Origin: VAZQ01 sp040510075
Lineage (GTDB): Bacteria > Pseudomonadota > Alphaproteobacteria > Rhizobiales > Xanthobacteraceae
Direction of reading: 5' to 3'
Length of the DNA: 20,861 nt
Assembly: GCA_040510075.1 (NCBI GenBank)
Contig: JBEVJT010000343.1
Span: 1 to 20,861, forward strand
Within the stretch, counting starts at the first letter, position 1, and the number at the start of each line of letters is the position of its first letter. The position numbers and the translations under genes were made by a program. The notes beneath the pieces are model-generated. The model saw only the letters and a list, made by a program, of their open reading frames with translations, did no database searches and was not told the DNA's origin. Positions 15,281-20,861 of the stretch are shown in pieces.

Positions 15281-16768
15281 TTACTCCACCACAAGCTTCA
15301 CCGAATCGCCTGGGGTGAGACCGTCGTGGGGATCGAGGCCGTTGAGCATGCGAAAGCGCTCGAGCGGATGATTTGGCGTGGCCATGCGAGACGCGAGGCG
15401 TTCGATCGTATCGCCGCCATCGACAGTGACCACCTTGAGATGCAGCGGTCGCGCGGTCTGGCTTTCCGCAAGCGTCATGCGGCGGAATGAGCCTACCGCT
15501 TCGCGGTACGTGCGATCCGTGTCAGGGGTCATGCGCTTTGCCGCAAAAATAAACCTGTATACGTCGCTTCCGAAACGCACCGCGTAGAGGCGAAACATCC
15601 ACTGATCGCCCCGCGCCGTTGCGGTCGCCGCAGGAAAGCCATTGATCGTGAGTTCCTCGACGCTGGGCGCATCGATGTTGTCGATCCACCCAGACGTGAG
15701 ATAGCCCGCCAGCGTCTGCTCGGCCGGTACGCGGACGACATCGACGCGCAGTGCCTGGCCGCCGCCTTCACGAACGCCGAGCACGGCTTGCGCGGTGTTG
15801 TCGAGCGTAAACCCCTCGGGAGCGAGGAAAGTGAAACTCAGTCTCGGGTGCAGAAAACGACGCCCACGCACGAAACCCTCGCTTGGGTCCTCCCCATAGA
15901 CCATTCCATCAACGCCGGTGAGGTAAGCCGCTCTATCCCGGTCGGCTGTCCGCGGCGTGCTGAATTGGCGCGCATTGGCCTGCGCGTTCCTGATGCGTTC
16001 GGGCGTTGATGGATGTGAGGAAAGAAAATCAGGCGCGCGCGGGTCGATGTGCGACGATTGCGCCTGGCCCACTTTAAGCTCTGCATTGCGAAGCTCTGCA
16101 TTACGTCCCATCGAGGTAAGAAAACGCACGGCGCCATAAGGGTCATAGCCGGCGCGCGCCGCGATCCCCACTCCGATCGCATCGGCTTCCAGCTCCTGTG
16201 AGCGCGAAAAGGTCGCGAGCTTGACCTTGGATTTCGCGAGCGCAAGGGCGCTGGTTTCCGGGTCGCTGCCGAGGTCGGTGAAGACGCGCGTCACCAGCGC
16301 GGCCTGCCTGGCTTCGTTTTCGCGCATGGCGGCGTGCCGCGCGATCACATGTGACATTTCGTGCGAGAGAACCGAGGCAAGCTCGGAGCTGTCGTTTGCC
16401 AACGCGACCAGGCCGCGCGTGATGTAGAGGCGCCCATTTGGCAACGAGAAAGCGTTGACCGAGCCGGAGTTGAGAATCGTGATGCGGTAGCGCAGGTCGG
16501 GGCGTTCGGAAGCTGCCACCAGCTTTGACACTGTGTCGATCAACAGCGCCTCGAGGTGGGAGTTGTCGTAGGAGCCGTTGTAGGCGGCAAGAATGCGCTG
16601 GTGCTCCCGGTCCGAAGTCGCCGTTACCGGCGCGGCGGGCTCTGTAAGCTTGGCCGTTTGCGGCAGCGAAGCAGGCGGAGCTCCCGTCATTAGCAGGGTC
16701 GAGCTGCATGCCGTCAGCGGAAATGCCAACGTCGCGCAAAGCCCGAGACGGCGGATCAATCGGAGCAT
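15281..16768 (-). CDS. M48 family metalloprotease lipoprotein with LysM-like C-terminus
   Basis: A 495-residue envelope protease. The N-terminus is a lipoprotein signal (RRLGLCATLAFPLTAC, lipobox LTAC, modified Cys21). The M48 zinc site is HEMSH (His136, Glu137, His140) with the third ligand in SRSQELEADAIG (Glu192), so it should be active. DYR-type sequence and FLSSHPSTPERI complete the BepA/Oma1-like domain. The C-terminal ~55 residues (VVTVDGGDTIERLASRM...FRMLNGLDPHDGLTPGDSVKLV) form a LysM-like murein-binding module. Related proteins monitor or degrade outer-membrane proteins, which fits the barrel genes nearby (inference). The frame opens at a GTG at 16846, but ATG 16768 was chosen because the lipoprotein signal starts there. 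Confidence 0.9.
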   Translation of the reverse strand: MLRLIRRLGLCATLAFPLTACSSTLLMTGAPPASLPQTAKLTEPAAPVTATSDREHQRILAAYNGSYDNSHLEALLIDTVSKLVAASERPDLRYRITILNSGSVNAFSLPNGRLYITRGLVALANDSSELASVLSHEMSHVIARHAAMRENEARQAALVTRVFTDLGSDPETSALALAKSKVKLATFSRSQELEADAIGVGIAARAGYDPYGAVRFLTSMGRNAELRNAELKVGQAQSSHIDPRAPDFLSSHPSTPERIRNAQANARQFSTPRTADRDRAAYLTGVDGMVYGEDPSEGFVRGRRFLHPRLSFTFLAPEGFTLDNTAQAVLGVREGGGQALRVDVVRVPAEQTLAGYLTSGWIDNIDAPSVEELTINGFPAATATARGDQWMFRLYAVRFGSDVYRFIFAAKRMTPDTDRTYREAVGSFRRMTLAESQTARPLHLKVVTVDGGDTIERLASRMATPNHPLERFRMLNGLDPHDGLTPGDSVKLVVE

Positions 16769-16853
16769 GCGCCCGCTAGGCGCTCTGCATCTCGTATGAC
16801 GCAGGCTTTCATGCGCGGCAGCATGGCTTGTCGTTGCGGCGGTCACGATAGTC

Positions 16854-17211
16854 TCAGCGCTCCGCCAGCTCGATCTGCTCCGGCCGGCTCACTTCGATGC
16901 GCGGTCCGCCCGGCAAGGATAAATTCCAGCGTCGCGCGCGCGGCCCTGCCGGCGCGTGCTCGAGCGTCCGTTTCGGCAGAAGCCTCCAGAAGCGGCACTT
17001 CTATACTGGTCAGCCGGATCTCGCGCCCGTCGTCGAGCATGAAGCTGCGGCCGTCAAGAACCCTGCTTACCGTTCCAGTCCCGACTAGCTGAGGGGCGCA
17101 GGTGCTCATGGGGCGTTGCTGAGACTGTGCCTGGGCGCTCCCAACCGCGATCGAGGTCAACGCGGCGAGCAGCCACCATAGTTCGATCAAGCCGCCCCAG
17201 CCTCTTCGCAT
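16854..17211 (-). pseudogene. Thermonuclease-like (SNase) protein remnant with internal deletion
   Basis: A broken relative of rhizobial secreted thermonuclease-family proteins. From the ATG at 17211 it reads a signal peptide (ELWWLLAALTSIAVGSAQAQ) and the start of the nuclease fold, TVSRVLDGRSFMLDDGREIRLTSIEVPLL. Near 16906-16914 the sense continues in another frame as GGPRIEVSRPEQIELAER, then stops at 16854-16856; this matches the C-terminal end I expect for the same family. The middle, including the DRYGR-type region with a catalytic arginine, is missing. An out-of-frame internal deletion explains this best. Translation in the original frame would give a 122-residue truncated protein stopping at 16843. 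The M48 protease gene lies immediately downstream. Confidence 0.72.
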
Positions 17212-17348
17212 CGAGCAAGGGAAAGGCCGGAATAGGGCGGCACTGCGGCGCATCCGATTAACAGCGCGCATTTGGCAGGCCTTTGACGTGACTCATTGGG
17301 TGGGTGTAAAGATCATCAGGGTCGCGTTTATTGCGCGTTTCCCCCGTC

Positions 17349-17353
17349 AGGAG
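17349..17353 (+). promoter_or_regulatory. Ribosome binding site deciding a TTG start
   Basis: AGGAG lies six bases before the TTG at 17360. It places the start of the small membrane protein there rather than at the GTG at 17288, whose upstream residues look unrelated to the hydrophobic protein. Confidence 0.65.
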
Positions 17354-17359
17354 CGGCCT

Positions 17360-17566
17360 TTGCAGCTCATCTTATTTTATGTCGTATTCATGGTCACGGG
17401 CGACCTGCTTGCCTATGGGATTGGCTATGCGGTCGAGAGCGCGTTTGGAAGCCGCGCAAGCTTTGGGGTGTTCCTTGCGCTCTATTTTATCTTCCTATGG
17501 GTTGCCTGGCTGCTCGCGGTCCGTGTGACCGAGCCAAGCGCCTCTCAGCCGGCAACGTCGAGCTGA
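17360..17566 (+). CDS. Small two-helix membrane protein (68 aa)
   Basis: A 68-residue inner-membrane protein with two hydrophobic helices, QLILFYVVFMVTGDLLAYGIGYAVE and FGVFLALYFIFLWVAWLLAV, and a short hydrophilic tail RVTEPSASQPATSS. I associate this pattern with short uncharacterised proteins in Bradyrhizobium relatives, but no named domain is known to me. A TTG start with a well-placed AGGAG is chosen; the frame could begin at GTG 17288, which would add 24 residues. It stands alone on the plus strand and converges on the cysteine-rich gene 13 bases on. Confidence 0.7.
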   Translation: MQLILFYVVFMVTGDLLAYGIGYAVESAFGSRASFGVFLALYFIFLWVAWLLAVRVTEPSASQPATSS

Positions 17567-17579
17567 TTTTTAGCTCTTG

Positions 17580-17900
17580 CTAAGGCCGGCAGCGCAGATA
17601 ACCGCGATAATCGCAGTAGCCGTCTCCCGGGTGGCAGCAGCCGAATGAGACGCGCGAGCAGTAGTAGAATTGATATTCAGGCCCGCAATGGTGCGAGCAA
17701 TAATATCGGCCATAGGCAAAGCCGCAATGGTTGCGGTATTGCGGCGGCAAGTCTTCGGGGGCGCGCCCGACAAAAAAGGTCAATGCGCGGTCGATGACCG
17801 TGTAGTTCGGCTCGCCGCCGGCCATGGCAAAAGAACTCGAAATGCTCGAGGCGAGCACGGCTGCCCGTATCACTTTTTGCCACATGGACCGCTCATCCAT
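17580..17900 (-). CDS. Small secreted protein with eight cysteines
   Basis: A 106-residue protein not assigned to any family that I know. A signal peptide (MWQKVIRAAVLASSISSSFAMA) is followed by NYTVIDRALTFFVGRAPEDLPPQYR and a C-terminal ~48 residues with cysteines at 59, 68, 72, 81, 88, 89, 96 and 104, many next to Tyr, Phe or His. Eight cysteines after an export signal suggest up to four disulfides in the periplasm or outside the cell; metal binding through the CSHHC segment is an alternative (inference). It lies 32 bases after the stop of an outer-membrane barrel on the same strand. Start choice lies between ATG 17900 and ATG 17885; both retain the signal peptide. Confidence 0.7.
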   Translation of the reverse strand: MDERSMWQKVIRAAVLASSISSSFAMAGGEPNYTVIDRALTFFVGRAPEDLPPQYRNHCGFAYGRYYCSHHCGPEYQFYYCSRVSFGCCHPGDGYCDYRGYLRCRP

Positions 17901-17932
17901 TAACGCGCGTGCGCCTGCATCCCATCGGCTGG

Positions 17933-18670
17933 TCAAAAGAGATAATTCACGCCCACACGAAAAACGTTTTCGTAGATGCGGGTGTTGACAACCACGGCCG
18001 GGGCCGTGGCAAAGGGGCTGCTCGATATGTTGCGGGTTTGCAGAAAGAGATATTCGGCCTTCACACTCCAATGCTCGACGACTGCAAACTCCATCCCTGC
18101 GGCGAACGCACCAGCCAGCTGCGCGCCCGAAAAGCTCCCGCTGCCTAACCCTGTGAGATTGACGTTGGAAGAAAACGTCAAATAGCCGATCCCGGCGCTG
18201 ACATAGGCAAGCGCCTGGTTCGATGCGATGCCCGCGCGAGCGCGCAACGTGCCGAAGGATGTTACCTTGTCGGTGTTGGAAATGGCAGTAATGGTGGGCG
18301 TGATATTCGTCGGCGGTATCGTCCGCGTGAGCGTGGTGGAAGCGGATTGACCGGAGCCCTGCACGTCGGCCTCGATTCCAAACACGGTATTCACCATCTG
18401 CCAGTTGGCGCCCGCCTGAACCCCTCCGATGGCTCCCCTCAGCGACTCGGGGATGCTCAGCAACCGGCCATTGGGAGATACGTCAAGACTGTCGTGGGAA
18501 AGTCCGTACCCAAAATTGGCGCCCGCATAGAAGCCGGTCCAGTTGAACAGGCGCAGGACCGGCACAACTGGGACATATACGTTCCTGTCGACCGGTAAAT
18601 CTGCGGCACGGGCTGAACCAGCGATCATTGCCGCTGCCGCAGTTAATACGAAAATTCTACGCCACTTCAT
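17933..18670 (-). CDS. Omp31-like outer membrane beta-barrel protein (paralogue A)
   Basis: A 245-residue porin-like barrel of the Omp25/Omp31 group, abundant in the outer membrane of Hyphomicrobiales. A cleavable signal ends near ARAADLP. NWTGFYAGANFGYG begins the first strand, and alternating segments such as GGVQAGANWQ, FGIEADVQGSG, KVTSFGTLRARAGIA, WSVKAEYLFL and the terminal FRVGVNYLF are family hallmarks; the final Phe is the usual Bam-recognition residue. The ATG at 18670 was chosen because MKWRRIF starts the signal and G-rich sequence lies seven bases upstream. It is a clear tandem relative of the next gene upstream. It probably shares a transcript with the other barrels. Confidence 0.9.
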   Translation of the reverse strand: MKWRRIFVLTAAAAMIAGSARAADLPVDRNVYVPVVPVLRLFNWTGFYAGANFGYGLSHDSLDVSPNGRLLSIPESLRGAIGGVQAGANWQMVNTVFGIEADVQGSGQSASTTLTRTIPPTNITPTITAISNTDKVTSFGTLRARAGIASNQALAYVSAGIGYLTFSSNVNLTGLGSGSFSGAQLAGAFAAGMEFAVVEHWSVKAEYLFLQTRNISSSPFATAPAVVVNTRIYENVFRVGVNYLF

Positions 18671-18715
18671 CGTATACCCCCCGTGTGAAGCCTGCCCCTG
18701 CATTAGCTCCGCTCA

Positions 18716-19513
18716 TCAACAAAGATGAGGTCTGCACCCCACTGACCCGGTTGCAAAAAGATAGTTTACGCCCACCCGAAAGATGTTGTCGTGAATTCGG
18801 GTGTTGACGTGCAAATTCGGAGCCGTCGCCGGAAAAGGCGTGTTCGTAATCATGTGAGATTCAAGGTAGAGGAATTCGGCCTTGATGGTCCAATTGTCGA
18901 TGACTGCGGCCTCAAGACCGCCGCCGATGACGCCTCCGTACCAATTATTTGAAAGGTTTGCCGTGCCAATTCCCGTGACAGTGAAATCGGACCTCCAGGT
19001 GCCGTACGCGGCTCCGCCCGTCACGTAGGGAAGCCACCGTCCCGTTGCGATCCCGAGGCGTCCGCGCAGGGTGCCGAAAGAAGTGATCTTATCGCTATGG
19101 CTGGCGGTCATGCTGGTGGCGGCCAGGGAGCCGTTGGGATTGGTGGTTACAACCACGAAAGTAGCGGAGTCGGATACGGATTGGCCGGAGCCCTGAATAT
19201 CGGCTTCAAAGCCGAACACCGCATTGCCGGTCTGCCAATTGCCCCCAATCTGAACGCCTCCAATCGCCCCGCTCAATCGCTGCGACAGGCTTACATCCGC
19301 TATGCCAATGGAGGAATCAAAAAGATCGATGCTGCCTTTGGCTCGGCTATAGCCGAGGTTGGCTCCGACATAGATGCCGGTCCAGTTCATCATGCCGATT
19401 GCCGCTGGCGTTTCGACATAGGCGTTCCTTTCGATCGGCAAATCCGCCGCCCGCGCTGCGTCGGCCAGCATCACCGCTGCGGCGGATATTCGGAAAATCC
19501 TGCCTCTATTCAT
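18716..19513 (-). CDS. Omp31-like outer membrane beta-barrel protein (paralogue B), C-terminally extended
   Basis: A 265-residue barrel closely related to paralogue A: signal peptide to ARAADLP, then MNWTGIYVGANLGYS, LSGAIGGVQIGGNWQ, FGFEADIQGSGQS, KITSFGTLRGRLGIA, WTIKAEFLYLES and FRVGVNYLF. Unlike A, the protein does not stop after the final Phe but runs 12 residues further (ATGSVGCRPHLC), so the usual terminal Phe is internal. The ATG at 19513 follows a G-rich ribosome site whose surroundings (GGGGGCTATACAATGAA) resemble those of A, as expected for a tandem duplication. Gaps of 44-45 bases separate it from both neighbouring barrels. Confidence 0.88.
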   Translation of the reverse strand: MNRGRIFRISAAAVMLADAARAADLPIERNAYVETPAAIGMMNWTGIYVGANLGYSRAKGSIDLFDSSIGIADVSLSQRLSGAIGGVQIGGNWQTGNAVFGFEADIQGSGQSVSDSATFVVVTTNPNGSLAATSMTASHSDKITSFGTLRGRLGIATGRWLPYVTGGAAYGTWRSDFTVTGIGTANLSNNWYGGVIGGGLEAAVIDNWTIKAEFLYLESHMITNTPFPATAPNLHVNTRIHDNIFRVGVNYLFATGSVGCRPHLC

Positions 19514-19557
19514 TGTATAGCCCCCAGCTGACGCGACACTGCGCCGTCCAAGCGCGC

Positions 19558-20358
19558 CTAATGGTTCCACATGCGGAAATTCAGCCCCGCGCGAAAGATG
19601 TTCTCCCTTGTGTTCATGGACACAGTGTTTGCGCCGCAAGAGGTGTCGCAGCTGAAGCCGTCGAGATCCACGTGCAGATACTCCAGCTTAGCGGTCCACC
19701 GATCCGATATGACGAACTCGACGCCGCCACCCACAGTCCAGCTCAGATTGTTTTTGCTCTGCGTACCCAGCGGCGTGCCTACGATCCCGGCCTCTAGCCG
19801 CGCGATGGACACGCCCGCGGTAAAGTAGGGCATAACGGCAGTGAAGTACGGGCTCACCCGGTCTACCGAATAGCCGAACCGCAGACGCGCGGTCGCGAGC
19901 CATGGAACGCTGAGTTCGCAATTGGGCGTGCACGAAACGGGCCCAAACCCGGTCACAAGCCCTGTGTTCGAACTTACGATTGGCCCAACGATCGTGGGAA
20001 TTCTGCCGCGTAAGCTTGTGCGTGCGAGATCCACCTCTTCTCCGAGCACGAAGGGGGAATTGCCCGCCTGCAGGTTGTACCCGAGCGTGCCGCCGAAAAA
20101 TCCACCCGACATGCCCGAGCTGCCGGTTGTGCCATCGGGCGTGGAAACCCAGCTCGTGTGCCCGCCGCCACCACCGGCGTTGAGGCCGATATAGGCTCCG
20201 GTCCAGTTGTAGGGACGAGCCGGCGACATGCCCGGCGGCGCGGTGAAGAAGTCAGGTGGGATGGGGGTGCCGTCGTACTCGCCCACTGCACTTCCCCCCG
20301 CATGGCTCGCCGACGTGAACGCCGTAAGCACAGCAGCCGCCAGCACCAATCGTTTCAT
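19558..20358 (-). CDS. Omp31-like outer membrane beta-barrel protein (third copy)
   Basis: A 266-residue, more distant barrel of the same group. Signal peptide MKRLVLAAAVLTAFTSASHA, then a linker and YNWTGAYIGLNAGGGGGHTSW, a glycine-rich FFGGTLGYNLQ strand, VPWLATARLRFGYSVDRVSPYF, LSWTVGGGVEFVISDRWTAKLEYLHVDL and the C-terminal ENIFRAGLNFRMWNH. Two cysteine pairs (SCTPNCE and SCDTSC) could form loop disulfides. The ATG at 20358 has CAGGAG about six bases upstream, a strong start. A short tandem duplication, PYFTAVM-PYFTAGV, interrupts the middle of the barrel. It probably begins the barrel transcript or continues that of the efflux factor 52 bases upstream. Confidence 0.9.
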   Translation of the reverse strand: MKRLVLAAAVLTAFTSASHAGGSAVGEYDGTPIPPDFFTAPPGMSPARPYNWTGAYIGLNAGGGGGHTSWVSTPDGTTGSSGMSGGFFGGTLGYNLQAGNSPFVLGEEVDLARTSLRGRIPTIVGPIVSSNTGLVTGFGPVSCTPNCELSVPWLATARLRFGYSVDRVSPYFTAVMPYFTAGVSIARLEAGIVGTPLGTQSKNNLSWTVGGGVEFVISDRWTAKLEYLHVDLDGFSCDTSCGANTVSMNTRENIFRAGLNFRMWNH

Positions 20359-20410
20359 TGCACGCTCCTGTTACTCTTTCGCTCGCGTTCTCGAGGTGAC
20401 TGGATTGAGA

Positions 20411-20861
20411 TCATTTCCATGGAAGTCTCGCCAGTAATCCATTGATGAAGTCATCCCGGTCGACCAGTGTGAACGTCTTCTCCGCGCCGACATCGAGGAT
20501 TTTCTCGGGCGGGGGGACGATGCGGTTCCACCACCCGCCGCCGAGCGCCTGAAACAGAGCGGCGGTGTCGGCCAGCCGGTTCGCCTTGGCCTGCACGACT
20601 GCGATGACCGCCTGCAGATGCGTAAGCTCCGCGTTGAGCAGAATCAGCACGTTGACATTGCCCGCCTCGAGCTGCTGGCGCGCGAGATTGAAGCTGATGT
20701 TGGCCGCCCGTTCGAACTCCACGGCAGCGCGCAGCGCCTCTGCGTCGTATTCGAGCGCGCGCAGCGAGTCCGCGACGTTCTGCAGCGCGCCTATGACCGC
20801 GGTTCGATAAAGCCAGGCCGCCTCGTCGTAATTCGCTTCCGCCTGGCGGCGCAGGTGCAGC
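20411..20861 (-). CDS. RND-type efflux outer membrane factor (TolC/NodT-like), C-terminal part
   Basis: The C-terminal ~150 residues of an outer-membrane channel subunit, open to the window edge. Such OMF proteins form trimeric ducts that join RND or ABC pumps to the outside. The visible part includes the coiled-coil sequence QAEANYDEAAWLYRTAVIGALQNVADSLRALEYDAEALRAAVEFE, then the second hairpin (LARQQLEAGNVNVLILLNAELTHLQAVIAVVQAKANRLADTAALFQALGGGWW), typical of the NodT family. It ends with a hydrophilic tail of about 38 residues (NRIVPPPEK...LARLPWK) that is longer than usual. The pump genes are not in the window. Confidence 0.88.
   Translation of the reverse strand, partial: LHLRRQAEANYDEAAWLYRTAVIGALQNVADSLRALEYDAEALRAAVEFERAANISFNLARQQLEAGNVNVLILLNAELTHLQAVIAVVQAKANRLADTAALFQALGGGWWNRIVPPPEKILDVGAEKTFTLVDRDDFINGLLARLPWK

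Noticed and set aside
16769..16846. GTG start at 16846 for the M48 protease
   Set aside because: It would place 26 unrelated residues before a complete lipoprotein signal and would overlap the thermonuclease remnant's original-frame stop at 16843-16845.
17580..18071. Longer 163-residue form of the cysteine-rich protein
   Set aside because: The first 57 residues overlap the end of the barrel gene at 17933-18670 in another frame, and the signal peptide begins only after the ATG at 17900.
1..20861. Prophage, insertion sequence, CRISPR array, toxin-antitoxin or defence system
   Set aside because: No transposase, integrase, terminal repeats, spaced direct repeats or recognisable defence genes were seen on either strand; gene content and codon use look like core chromosome.

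Overview
The window looks like ordinary chromosomal DNA of an alphaproteobacterium in the order Hyphomicrobiales, close to the Bradyrhizobium/Nitrobacteraceae-Xanthobacteraceae group. This rests on several families typical of that group: a MucR/Ros-type regulator, DUF1491, DUF2336, DUF5330, the short split DUF1214/DUF1254 pair, a PBP1A with the rhizobial N-terminus, and several Omp31-like beta-barrels. Base composition is GC-rich, and GTG and TTG starts are frequent. I see no tRNA, rRNA, CRISPR array, transposase, integrase or phage gene. Family calls are made by recognition of the translated sequence; no database search was run.

Layout. 1-1272: the C-terminal part of an M20 peptidase (+) converges on a YcgN/UPF0260 cysteine-cluster protein (-). 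1453-4879 (+): a class A penicillin-binding protein, then two short membrane-anchored proteins, DUF1214 and DUF1254, with overlapping stop and start codons. 4914-7363: a probable 66-residue basic protein (-), a DUF2336 protein (+), then DUF1491 and an anchored double peptidoglycan-binding protein, both (-). 7756-9186: a secreted DUF5330 protein (+) and SufE (+) converge on mucR (-). 9372-10693: a two-helix membrane protein with a long proline/alanine-rich middle (-), and a regulatory region with a TetR-type palindrome shared with the iron-type superoxide dismutase sodB (+). 11364-13760 (+): a GT-C glycosyltransferase and a type II haloacid dehalogenase. 13872-17211 (-): a polytopic membrane protein, an M48 lipoprotein protease with a LysM-like tail, and a thermonuclease-like pseudogene with an internal deletion. 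17360-17566 (+): a 68-residue membrane protein from a TTG start. 17580-20861 (-): a co-directional envelope cluster of an outer-membrane efflux factor (cut by the window edge), three Omp31-like barrels (two of them tandem paralogues) and an eight-cysteine secreted protein.

The dominant theme is the cell envelope: murein synthesis and binding, lipoprotein proteolysis, outer-membrane barrels, efflux and glycosyl transfer, with single genes for Fe-S assembly, oxidative defence and global regulation.

I found no clearly new multi-gene system. The observations most worth a second look are the eight-cysteine secreted protein at the end of the outer-membrane cluster, the out-of-frame thermonuclease remnant, the MucR zinc finger lacking half of its classical ligands, the tandem barrel whose C-terminus runs past the usual terminal Phe, the small conserved-looking protein at 4914-5114, and two TTAA-N7-CTAA sites that resemble CtrA boxes.
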